34,120 nucleotides of DNA from DATGMB01 sp035293845 (GTDB lineage Bacteria > Acidobacteriota > Terriglobia > Bryobacterales > Bryobacteraceae). A program made the translations under genes and the position numbers. Below, piece after piece: positions 16,765-23,885 of the stretch (position 1 is its first letter; every line of letters starts with the position of its first letter). Location of the stretch: NCBI GenBank assembly GCA_035293845.1, contig DATGMB010000158.1, positions 1 through 34,120 on the forward strand. Direction: 5' to 3'. Under the pieces are notes generated by a model, which did not search any database, was not told the DNA's origin, and saw only the letters and a program-made list of their open reading frames with translations.

Positions 16765-17521
16765 CCGCTTGTCCCCCGAGCACCACGCGGCCGCCTTCGA
16801 GACGCACGCGAATCACGCCGCCGCGCGCGGACGCCTGATAGGCCAGGAATTCCGTACGGCCAAGCTTCGCGGCCCAGTATGGTCCGAGCGCAGTATGCGC
16901 GGAGCCGGTCACCGGGTCTTCATCGATGCCGGAGCCGGGCGCGAAGAACCGGGAAATGAAATCGAATTCGCCCTGCCTCGGCCGCGCCGTCACGATCACG
17001 CCGCGGACCGGAATGCGCCGCAGCGCGGAGTGATCCGGCGCCACCGCCCGCAGGACCTCTTCGGATTCGACCTCGACCAGGTAGTCCCAAACGTTGCGCC
17101 CGACGAACACAGGGTTCCGAACGCCCAGGCTGGGGAGCAGTTCCGGCGGCGGCTCGGCGGCTTCGACGGTCTTCGCGGGGAAGTTGAGCTCGATCCATTC
17201 GCCGCGCCGGTCCGCGGTGAGCAGACCGCTACGCGTGTGGAACCGCGCCTGGCAGGACGCCGGCAGATGCCCGTCCTCCCACAACACATGCGCGCTGGCG
17301 AGTGTCGCGTGGCCGCAGAGATCGACCTCCACCGCCGGCGTCAGCCAGCGCAGGTTATATCCGCCATCCTGCGGGACGAGGAATGCCGTCTCGGAGAGGT
17401 TCATTTCGCGGGCGACGTCGCGCAGCCATTGGTCTGGGCGTGCGGACGGCAGCACACAAACGGCGGCGGGGTTACCCGCAAACGGACGGTTCGTGAAGGC
17501 GTCCACTTGCACAATTCGCAT
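16733..17521 (-). CDS. PhzF family isomerase/epimerase-like protein
   Basis: 262 aa. It begins MRIVQVDAFTNRPFAGNPAAVC, the canonical PhzF N-terminus, so 17521 is chosen; an ATG six bases upstream is possible. NLSETAFLVP carries the conserved active-site glutamate. LRWLTPAVEVDLCGHATLASAH and GIDEDPVTGSAHTALGPYW are the other family signatures. The fold is that of diaminopimelate epimerase. Known members act in phenazine synthesis, but this one has no phenazine genes nearby and its substrate is unknown. The last 32 bp overlap the end of the convergent membrane glycosyltransferase-like gene. Confidence 0.93.
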   Translation of the reverse strand: MRIVQVDAFTNRPFAGNPAAVCVLPSARPDQWLRDVAREMNLSETAFLVPQDGGYNLRWLTPAVEVDLCGHATLASAHVLWEDGHLPASCQARFHTRSGLLTADRRGEWIELNFPAKTVEAAEPPPELLPSLGVRNPVFVGRNVWDYLVEVESEEVLRAVAPDHSALRRIPVRGVIVTARPRQGEFDFISRFFAPGSGIDEDPVTGSAHTALGPYWAAKLGRTEFLAYQASARGGVIRVRLEGGRVVLGGQAVTVMTGELLA

Positions 17522-17611
17522 GGCCATGATCTGCCAGATTAGCACTTGCAATCCGGGGCGGCTTGGCGGAGGCTAGAGGTAAGGAGACGGCGGCAACAGG
17601 CCCGCCGCGGG

Positions 17612-18052
17612 ATGCAGGTGACCGTCTTTCGTTTCTCGAGGATCGCGCTGGTTGCAACCGTGCTGGCGGCGATCTGGGTGGTGACGCCGGTGCGGCGATC
17701 CGGAGAGCCAGGGGTACGGCCACTGGGCACGCCCGTCGGCCCGGTGCGAATCCTACGCTTCTACGCGAGCGCTGGCAGTGTCACCGCCGGGGAACGGGCC
17801 AAGCTGTGCTACGGCGTCGAGAATGCGCGCGCGGTGCGGATTTCGCCCGCCGTGAGCGAAGTGTACCCGTCCCCAAGCCGCTGCTTTGAGATCGTGCCCG
17901 AGCGTACCACGCATTACGTGATCCTCGCCGAAGGCTTCGATGGCGAAGTGGCCACGCGCTCGTTTACGCTCTCCGTTGTGCCGCAGGCCACACCGGATCA
18001 CCCTGTGAATTACGCCACCACCCACAGCCGGACCGCGACGCCGGCCCCTTAG
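17612..18052 (+). CDS. Small exported or membrane-anchored protein with an Ig-like domain
   Basis: 146 aa from ATG 17612. The N-terminal hydrophobic segment (IALVATVLAAIWVVTPV) is a signal anchor or signal peptide. The rest resembles the short Ig-like/PKD-like modules common in acidobacterial surface proteins: VRILRFYASAGSVTAGERAK (strands plus 'tAGe'), LCYGVENARAVRISPAV, ERTTHYVILAEGFDGEV. Two cysteines (in LCYGV and RCFEI) could form a disulfide outside the cytoplasm. The stop overlaps the convergent aminotransferase stop by 4 nt. Family assignment is by pattern only, and no function is assigned. Confidence 0.75.
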   Translation: MQVTVFRFSRIALVATVLAAIWVVTPVRRSGEPGVRPLGTPVGPVRILRFYASAGSVTAGERAKLCYGVENARAVRISPAVSEVYPSPSRCFEIVPERTTHYVILAEGFDGEVATRSFTLSVVPQATPDHPVNYATTHSRTATPAP

Positions 18053-19098
18053 CCGTCGAAGTCGCGGATTCGTCCGGCCACGTCCTCCACCATCGCGTCC
18101 GTCATGTGGGGCCAGAGAGGGAGCGAGAGGATTTCGCGGCAGGCCCGTTCGGCCACGGGAAAGCTTCCGCGCGCGGCCCCGAATTGGCGGAACGCGGGCT
18201 GGAGGTGCAGGGGCACCGGATAGTGGATGCCGGTGGCGATGCCGTGGCTTGCCAGGTGTTGGCGCAGGCGCTCGCGCCGGCGCGTGCGCACCACATACAG
18301 GTGGCACACCGAGCCGGCGCGCCGCGGCAGCGGCCGCACGGAGTTGCAATCGGCGAGCAGCCGGTCATAGAGACCGGCGAGGCGCGCGCGGGCGGCATTC
18401 CACTCGGCCAGCCTGGGCAGGAAGGCGCGCAGGTAGCAGGCCTGCATCTCATCGAGCCGGGAGTTGACCGCGCGAACACGGCTCACCTGGCCGCCGTTGC
18501 GGCCGCCGTCGCGCAGCAACCGGAGGCGCGCCGCGAGGGTGCGGGAATCGGTGAGGACCGCGCCGCCATCGCCCAGGCAGGGCAGGTTCTTGGTGGGGTA
18601 GAAGCTGTAGGCGACCGGGGCGGAGAAGCGGAGCGGAGCCCCGTGGGCCTGGCACGCGTCCTGCACTACGAGCGTTCGCGCGCGGCGCGCCGGGAGCGCG
18701 GCCGGCTGCCCGTAGAGGTGCACGGGAATTACGGCGCGCGCTCCACGAGGCACGCCGTCGAGCAGCAGCGTATCCGGGTCGATGTCCGTGAACTTCGGGC
18801 GGCAGCCCGCGGCCAGAACCGCCTGCGCGGTGAAGGGGGAAGTCAGAGCGGGGACCGCGACGGCCGCCCCGGATTCGCCGAGCCCCGCCGCGCGCAGCGC
18901 CAGCTCGATGGCGGCCGTTCCGCTGCCCACTCCGACTGCGTACCGCGCGCCGAACGACGCCGCCAACTCGCGCTCGAACGCCTCGACCTCGCTCCCCAGG
19001 ACGAAGTGCATGCGGCCGAACAAGCGGTCGAGGTTCGCGCGCCACGCCGCCTCGGTCTCGTGCAGCATGGGGCGGAGGTCGACCATCGGGATTCTCAT
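18049..19098 (-). CDS. DegT/DnrJ/EryC1/StrS family aminotransferase
   Basis: 349 aa from ATG 19098 (MRIPMVDLRPMLHETEAAW). It is a PLP enzyme of fold type I: YAVGVGSGTAAIELALRAAG binds the cofactor phosphate, VVQDACQAHGAP contains the ring-stacking Asp region, and Lys170 in SFYPTKNLPCLGDGG is the Schiff-base lysine. NSRLDEMQACYLRAFLPRL and GIHYPVPLHLQPAF are further family hallmarks. Members aminate keto-sugar nucleotides for surface glycans. It is the last gene of the epimerase-methyltransferase-glycosyltransferase cassette, 13 nt after the glycosyltransferase stop. Confidence 0.95.
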   Translation of the reverse strand: MRIPMVDLRPMLHETEAAWRANLDRLFGRMHFVLGSEVEAFERELAASFGARYAVGVGSGTAAIELALRAAGLGESGAAVAVPALTSPFTAQAVLAAGCRPKFTDIDPDTLLLDGVPRGARAVIPVHLYGQPAALPARRARTLVVQDACQAHGAPLRFSAPVAYSFYPTKNLPCLGDGGAVLTDSRTLAARLRLLRDGGRNGGQVSRVRAVNSRLDEMQACYLRAFLPRLAEWNAARARLAGLYDRLLADCNSVRPLPRRAGSVCHLYVVRTRRRERLRQHLASHGIATGIHYPVPLHLQPAFRQFGAARGSFPVAERACREILSLPLWPHMTDAMVEDVAGRIRDFDG

Positions 19099-19111
19099 GG
19101 CGCCACCGTAC

Positions 19112-19834
19112 TTACCTTAGCACCACCAGGCGCACCCACAGCCGCAGGAGCTGATAGAAAGTGACGGCGAGTGAGCGGACGCGGAAAAACTGCGAGTGGC
19201 CGTACAGGCGCGGGTAGTGATGGACCCCGATTTCGCGGACCTCGCAGCCGCTCAGCTCGAGCTTGCGGACGAGCTCGACGCAGATCGTGCCGCTGGTGGA
19301 AGTCAGATGGATCTGGTCGAGCAGCGCGCGGCGGATCAGGCGGTAGTCGCAGTCGATATCGCGGATGCGGATGCGAAAGAGCAGGCGCGCGCAGAAGTTG
19401 TACGCGCGGCCGATCCAGATGCGGTGCGCCGGGTCGTGGCGCTCCAGCTTGTAGCCGTTGACGAGGCCGGTGGCGGGACCGGCGAGGGCAAGCAGGCGGG
19501 GCAGTTCGCCGACGTCGTACTGGCCATCGCCATCGGTGTAGAACACGTAGTCCTTGCGGGCGGCGGCGAAGCCGCTGCGCAAGGCGCCGCCGTACCCGCG
19601 GTTTTCCGGGTGCGTGATGACGCGCATCGCGGGGCCGTAGTGCAGGCGGAGCTCTTCGAGCACTTCGCCGGTGCGGTCGCGGCTGCCGTCATTGACGACG
19701 ATGACCTCGTAATCGGCGACGTGGCGCTCCAGCACTTCGAACGTCCTGGCGATCAGTTTGGGCAGCGATGGCGCGTCGTTATAGGCCGGGAAGAAGACGC
19801 TCAAGGAGGGGAACTTGGGAGGCGCGGGACTCAC
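19112..19834 (-). CDS. Family 2 glycosyltransferase (polyprenyl-phosphate sugar transferase-like)
   Basis: 240 aa from GTG 19834, which overlaps the methyltransferase stop as GTGA and places SLSVFFPAYNDAPSL at the normal distance from the N-terminus. GT-A motifs are VIVVNDGSRDRTGEVL, NRGYGGALRSGF, YTDGDGQYDVGEL (DxD-like) and RIRDIDCDYRLIRR. The length and motifs match DPM1/GtrB-like enzymes that load a sugar onto polyprenyl phosphate. It lacks the C-terminal membrane helices of GtrB. It may supply lipid-linked sugar to a GT-C enzyme such as that at 15178-16764; this is an inference. Confidence 0.93.
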   Translation of the reverse strand: MSPAPPKFPSLSVFFPAYNDAPSLPKLIARTFEVLERHVADYEVIVVNDGSRDRTGEVLEELRLHYGPAMRVITHPENRGYGGALRSGFAAARKDYVFYTDGDGQYDVGELPRLLALAGPATGLVNGYKLERHDPAHRIWIGRAYNFCARLLFRIRIRDIDCDYRLIRRALLDQIHLTSTSGTICVELVRKLELSGCEVREIGVHHYPRLYGHSQFFRVRSLAVTFYQLLRLWVRLVVLR

Positions 19835-20589
19835 GCGGTCTTCTCTCCCACGACGATGGCGGATTGGCCGGCGGGGAAGTCGCGGCCGGCGCCGATCCAG
19901 GCGGCTTCGGCGGCAAGCGCGCGATAGAGAATGGCATCGAGCCAGGGCGCGACCGGCGCGACACCGCTCGCGGGCGGGCGGCGAAGCAGCGGCTCCCAAA
20001 TGCGGAAGCGGGCCAGCGCGACCGGCAGAAGCAGGGCGTTGGCATAGGTCGCGCGGCGCACGCGCAGTCCCGCGCGTTCGAGGGCCTCGGCGAGGGCAGG
20101 GAGGGTGAAGCGCTGGCGCTCGGCGGCGAACTGCGAATGGCGGCTGCGCAGCGCATCGAGGGCGGCGGCACGGATGACGAGCAGGCCGCCGGGGGCGAGG
20201 ACGCGGGCAAACTCGGCGATGGCGCGCCTCTCCTCGCCGCGCTCGAAGTGCGGCAGAACATCGAGCGAGAGGACGAGGTCGAAAGCCGCGGCGGGGAAGG
20301 GCAGACGCGAGATATCGGCGCGGGCGAGAGAGCGGACGCCCATTTCGCGCGCGTAGCGGAGGCCTTCGGCGGCGAGATCGACGGGGACGACCGGCCATTG
20401 GCGCGCGTCCTGCAGAATCCGGGAGAAGTAGCCGGTGCCGCAGCCGGCTTCGAGCGCCCGCCGCGGCGGGCGGCCGCCGAGCAGCGGATCGAGGATACGG
20501 AAGAGGATCTCGCGCATGCCGCGATACCACCAGAAGTCCTTCTCCGAGCGGGCGATGTTGGCGAATTCGGCTGGATTCATGCCGCTCAT
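19831..20589 (-). CDS. Class I SAM-dependent methyltransferase
   Basis: 252 aa from ATG 20589 (MSGMNPAEFANIARSEKDFW). SAM motif I is ALEAGCGTGYFSRIL. VDLAAEGLRYAREMGV, FPAAAFDLVLSLDVLPHF and EFARVLAPGGLLVIRAAA are motifs II to post-II of the Methyltransf_11 type. The N-terminal ARSEKDFWWYRGMRE is typical of methyltransferases in glycan clusters. The start is uncertain between 20589 and 20580 (MNPAEF). I prefer 20589 because it overlaps an upstream TGA, as the ancestral junction with the epimerase does. The first codons are the template of the tandem array lying directly upstream. Confidence 0.92.
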   Translation of the reverse strand: MSGMNPAEFANIARSEKDFWWYRGMREILFRILDPLLGGRPPRRALEAGCGTGYFSRILQDARQWPVVPVDLAAEGLRYAREMGVRSLARADISRLPFPAAAFDLVLSLDVLPHFERGEERRAIAEFARVLAPGGLLVIRAAALDALRSRHSQFAAERQRFTLPALAEALERAGLRVRRATYANALLLPVALARFRIWEPLLRRPPASGVAPVAPWLDAILYRALAAEAAWIGAGRDFPAGQSAIVVGEKTA

Positions 20590-21267
20590 GGGCGCCTCGG
20601 GGCGGCGGTCTGCGGGCGATATGGGGGCAGCTCGCGGCGGATGTGGAGCGGATCGGGCGAGTGGCGGCCGAGAGCGGTGGTAGCGGGGTTCATGGCGGTC
20701 ATGACGGCCTCGCGGCGATGGTGCCGGAGATGGTGGGGCAGGTCGCGGCGGATGTGGAGCGGATCGGGCGAGTGGCGGCCGAGGGCGGCGGCGGTAGCGG
20801 GGTTCATGGCGGTCATGCCGGCGTCGCGGCGATGGTGCAGGAGATGGTGGGGCAGGTCGCGGCGGATGCGGAGGACACCGGGCGAGCCGGCGGTGCGGGC
20901 GGTGGTAGCGGGGTTCACGGCGGTCATGCCGGCCTCGCGGCGACGCCGGTGTGGGGGACACTGGGGCAGCTGGGGGTGGACGCGGGAGGAATCGGTCGAG
21001 GCGGCGGGGCGGCTGGCGAGGGCGGGGTTCATGGCGGTCATGCCGGCGTCGCGGCGATGGTGCAGGAGATGGTGGGGCAGGTGGCGGCGGATGTGGAGGA
21101 CACCGGGCGAGCCGGCGGTGCGGGCGGTGGTAGCGGGGCTCATGGCGGTCATGACGGCGTCGCGGCGATGGTGCAGGAGATGGTGGGGCAGCTCGCGGCG
21201 GATGCGGGAGGAATCGGACGAGCCGGCGGAGGGGCGGCTGGTGATGGCGGGGTTCATGGCGGTCATG
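20575..21267. repeat. Tandem array, period 111-114 bp, derived from the epimerase/methyltransferase gene junction
   Basis: The marker gttcatggcggtcatg recurs at 20688, 20802, 20913, 21027, 21138 and 21252, and in diverged form at 20575, where it is the methyltransferase start. Spacings are 113, 114, 111, 114, 111 and 114. Units 20802-20912 and 21027-21137 differ at only 2 of 111 positions. Three unit subtypes exist; the four units from 20802 alternate A-C-A-C (111/114 bp). In the minus orientation each unit consists of epimerase 3' sequence, then ATGACCGCCATGAACCCC, matching the methyltransferase start at 16 of 20 positions. Confidence 0.95.
20586..21266 (-). CDS. Open frame across the tandem array: six-repeat 226-aa hypothetical protein, coding status doubtful
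   Basis: The frame begins at ATG 21266, overlapping the epimerase stop (ATGA), and ends at TGA 20586, overlapping the methyltransferase start (ATGA). It reads as six units of 37-38 residues, each starting MTAMNPA or close to it and mostly ending LPHHLLHHRRDAG or a variant. The product would be very basic and rich in His, Arg and Pro. All spacings inside the array are multiples of three, which keeps this frame open. However, other frames are open too, in this GC-rich DNA, and the composition looks like an out-of-frame translation. I see no known domain. It may be a translated linker that keeps the operon coupled rather than a functional protein. Confidence 0.3.
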   Translation of the reverse strand: MTAMNPAITSRPSAGSSDSSRIRRELPHHLLHHRRDAVMTAMSPATTARTAGSPGVLHIRRHLPHHLLHHRRDAGMTAMNPALASRPAASTDSSRVHPQLPQCPPHRRRREAGMTAVNPATTARTAGSPGVLRIRRDLPHHLLHHRRDAGMTAMNPATAAALGRHSPDPLHIRRDLPHHLRHHRREAVMTAMNPATTALGRHSPDPLHIRRELPPYRPQTAAPRRP

Positions 21268-22300
21268 GGTGTTTCGCGGCCACACACTGCGGGAGGTAAT
21301 GGGGCAGCTCGCGGAGGTACCAGTCGAGGGTACGGCGGATGCCATCGGCGAAGGGCACGGCGGCGCGCCAGCCGAGGTCGCGGCGGATGCGGGAGGAATC
21401 GGTCGAGTAGCTGCCGATGTCGATTGCTTTGCCGGCCTGGGGGAAGGGGCGGTAAACCGGCTCAGGCGCGCCCGCGGCGCGGCTGACGATGGCGGCGATC
21501 TCCGCGAGGCCCAGCACGGCGGGACCGCCGACATTCCAGATGCGGTCGCCGGGGCGATCGGACGCGCCGGCGACCAGGAAGGCGTCGACGGCGTCGTCTA
21601 CGTAGACGGGGTCGCGGAGCTGGTGTCCATCGCCAAAGATCTCGATGGGATCGCCCAGCAGGGCGCAGCGCAGGAAGTGGCCGAGGAAGCCCTGGCCGGG
21701 GATGTTCAGGGCCATGCGCGGTCCATAGACGTTGGTGAGGCAGAGGACGCGGGCATCGACGCGGCCCATCTCGCTCCACAGCAGATGGTAGGCGGTGGCG
21801 GCGTACTTGTGGACGCCGTTGAAGTCGACTGGCCGCACGGGGTGGTGTTCGTCGACGGGGAGGTACTGCGGAACGCCGTAGATCTGGCGGGTGCCGGCAT
21901 ACACGATGCGGATGCCGGGCGCCTGGCGCGCGCATTCCTCGAGGAAGCGGAGCTGGGCGGCGGCGTTGATGGCGGCGTCGCGCGCGGGGTCCAGCATGCT
22001 GCGGAGGTGGCTGATCTCGCCGGCGAAGTTGAACACGGCGTCTGCGCCGCGGAGCAGGCCGGCGAGGGCGGGGGCATCGCCGATATCGGCCTCGACGACG
22101 CGCACTCCGGGAGCGGCGGCGAGGTTGCGGGGGTTGGCGCCGCAGACGGGATCGCGGGAATCGACCACCGCCACGCGGGCGCCGGCCGCGGCGAGGCGCA
22201 CGGCGAGACTGCTGCCGATGAACCCCAGACCGCCGGTGACGACGACGTTGCGGTTCCGGTATGCGAGGGCGGTGTCTTCGATGAGCTACTTGTAGCGCAT
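21263..22300 (-). CDS. NAD-dependent epimerase/dehydratase (sugar nucleotide), with an in-frame TAG at codon 5
   Basis: The Rossmann motif VVVTGGLGFIGSSLAVRLA requires the gene to begin well upstream of the GTG at 22201. The only ATG is at 22300 (M-R-Y-K), and codon 5 (22288-22286) is TAG, after which LIEDTALAYRNRN leads without break into the enzyme. No ATG, GTG or TTG lies between the stop and the Rossmann motif. So this is a recent nonsense mutation, a sequence error, or initiation at a rare codon such as ATC at 22282. The rest is intact: FAGEISHLRSMLDP, YAGTRQIYGVP, LTNVYGPRM, GDGHQLRDPVYVDDAV. The YxxxK site reads NGVHK. The stop overlaps ATG 21266. It probably makes a sugar nucleotide for the glycan cassette. 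Confidence 0.88.
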
Positions 22301-22321
22301 GGACTGGGAGAGATGCAAGTG

Positions 22322-22336
22322 GCCGGGGGCCCCGGC
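22322..22336. terminator. GC-rich palindrome just after the rnc stop
   Basis: GCCGGGG-g-CCCCGGC is a perfect palindrome directly adjoining the rnc stop codon (22337-22339). The transcript could form a short stem with a tight loop. There is no T-tract, so it is at best an attenuator or RNA-stabilising hairpin between rnc and the epimerase gene. Confidence 0.35.
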
Positions 22337-23101
22337 TTACGGTCGCGGCTCGGTTTCGAGGCGCGGGGCGGGTTCGGGGATGGCATCCTGGCGGAGGCGC
22401 TCGTAGACGGCGCGGGCGGCGCGCTGGGCGGCGACCTTCTTGGTGCGGCCGTCGGCCTGGCCGCTCCACTCGCGGCCGAGGCGGACTTCGACGGTGAAGA
22501 TCTTGGAATGCTCGGGGCCGCGCTCGCGCACGATGGCGTAGCGCGGCTGGGGCAGGCCGCGGCTCTGCGCGAGCTCCTGGAGGGCGCTCTTGAAGTTGGC
22601 GATGGCGGGCTGGATATCGGTGCCGGCGTCGGCATCTTCGGCGAGCGGGGCGTCGAGGATATGGCCGTGGACGAAGCGGCGCGCGGCGTCGCTGCCGCCA
22701 TCGAGATAGATGGCGGCGATGACGGCTTCGAGGGCGTCGACGAGGAGGGTCTTTTTGGCGCGGCCGCCGCTCATCTCCTCGCTGCGGCCGAGCTCGAGAA
22801 AGGCGCCGATTTCGAGGCGGCGTGCGACGCCGTGCAGGTGCGCGGCGGAGACGAGGTGCGCCTTGCGGCGGGAGAGCTCGCCTTCGCTGTGGCCGGGGAA
22901 GCGCGCGACGAGCGCCTCGGCGACGAGGAACCCGAGCACGGAATCGCCGAGGAACTCGAGCTGCTCGTTATCGCCGACCTGAACGCCGCCGGCGCGCGCT
23001 TCATTGGCGAGTGAGCTGTGAGTGAGCGCGCGGCGCAGCAGCGCGGCGTCGGAGAAGCGATGCCCGATCCTCTGCTCCAGCGTGGCCGTATCGGCGCGCA
23101 T
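22337..23101 (-). CDS. rnc: Ribonuclease III
   Basis: 254 aa. The signature NEQLEFLGDSVLGFL (about residues 45-59) contains the catalytic acidic residues. LVDALEAVIAAIYLDGG supplies the second set. The C-terminal double-stranded RNA-binding domain starts around FKSALQELAQSRGLPQPRY and ends in KKVAAQRAARAVYERL. The enzyme cleaves double-stranded RNA in rRNA and mRNA maturation. It starts 9 nt after the stop of the upstream TPR gene and precedes the glycan cassette. The C-terminal tail (IPEPAPRLETEPRP) is an unstructured extension. Confidence 0.97.
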   Translation of the reverse strand: MRADTATLEQRIGHRFSDAALLRRALTHSSLANEARAGGVQVGDNEQLEFLGDSVLGFLVAEALVARFPGHSEGELSRRKAHLVSAAHLHGVARRLEIGAFLELGRSEEMSGGRAKKTLLVDALEAVIAAIYLDGGSDAARRFVHGHILDAPLAEDADAGTDIQPAIANFKSALQELAQSRGLPQPRYAIVRERGPEHSKIFTVEVRLGREWSGQADGRTKKVAAQRAARAVYERLRQDAIPEPAPRLETEPRP

Positions 23102-23110
23102 GGGACGCGG

Positions 23111-23866
23111 CTACTTCTTGCTGGCGGCCGCCTTGACGTTTTGCGCCACGGAGCGGATCTGCGGATGGAGCTGGGGGTTGGCGAGGAGCTTGTCGCAGAT
23201 GGCGATGGCTTCGTCGTTCTTGCCGGACTGCTGGAGGGCGGAAGCGAGGCGGACCTGGAAGGTGGGCTCATCGGGGAGGCCATCGACGGCGGCCTTGAAC
23301 TCGGCGATTGCGACATCGTATTTCTTGCGGTTCAAAGCCACCATGCCGAGGCCGTTATGGGCATCGGCGATGAGCCCCTTCTTGCCTTCCTCCCACTGCG
23401 CATCGGTGAGCTGGGGATTGGGCTTGGCGGCGGTCTTGAGGTCTTCGATGGTGGTGTTGAAGTACTTTTCGGCCTGGACGAGCTTCTCTTCCTTATCGAG
23501 ATCGTTTTCGCGCACGCGCTGGACGATCATATTGCCAAGCATGTTGGTCACCTGGAAATTCTTGGGGTTGACCTGGAGCACCTGCTGGCCGTAGACCATG
23601 GCGTGTTCGATATCGCCCTTCTGCTGGTAGGCGTTGGTCTCGAAGAGGAGGGCGGTTTCCTTGTAGAAGGAGTCGGCGTACTTGGTGACGAGGTCGTCGG
23701 CCGCCTTGATGGTGGCGTCGGGGTTGCCCTGCGCCTGCATGAGGGCCACTACGGCCTGGGATTCACCCTTGGACTTCGTGTTCGGGACCAGGCCCTGCTG
23801 CTGCGCCACGAGGGCTGTCGTGCCGGCCGCCAAAGCGAGGGCGCCGTTGAGGATCGTTCGTTTCAT
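23111..23866 (-). CDS. Exported tetratricopeptide-repeat protein
   Basis: 251 aa from ATG 23866, set by a strong AAGGAG 7 nt upstream. The signal peptide is MKRTILNGALALAAGTTALVA, followed by QQQ. TPR-like helical pairs are seen in KETALLFETNAYQQKGDIEHAMVYGQ..., AHNGLGMVALNRKKYDVAIAEFKAAV and VRLASALQQSGKNDEAIAICDKLL. Such proteins are periplasmic scaffolds in acidobacteria. It lies between another TPR protein (19-nt gap) and rnc (9-nt gap). The partner is unknown. It differs from its neighbour in having no large N-terminal domain. Confidence 0.9.
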   Translation of the reverse strand: MKRTILNGALALAAGTTALVAQQQGLVPNTKSKGESQAVVALMQAQGNPDATIKAADDLVTKYADSFYKETALLFETNAYQQKGDIEHAMVYGQQVLQVNPKNFQVTNMLGNMIVQRVRENDLDKEEKLVQAEKYFNTTIEDLKTAAKPNPQLTDAQWEEGKKGLIADAHNGLGMVALNRKKYDVAIAEFKAAVDGLPDEPTFQVRLASALQQSGKNDEAIAICDKLLANPQLHPQIRSVAQNVKAAASKK

Positions 23867-23885
23867 TGCTAACTCCTTGGAATAG

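Noticed and set aside
17521..17611. Promoter pair between the PhzF-like and Ig-like genes
   Set aside because: TAATCT lies 8 nt before the ATG at 17527, but no -35 and no clear signal for the plus-strand gene were seen, so no feature is claimed.
20575..21267. CRISPR-like array
   Set aside because: Repeats are contiguous without unique spacers, the period is over 110 bp, unit sequence is clearly derived from the flanking genes, and no cas gene is near.
19768..21486. Long plus-strand open frame (572 codons) antisense to the glycan cassette
   Set aside because: Its open length comes from the G-rich plus strand and the array period being a multiple of three. The translation is low-complexity, and three conserved proteins are coded on the other strand.
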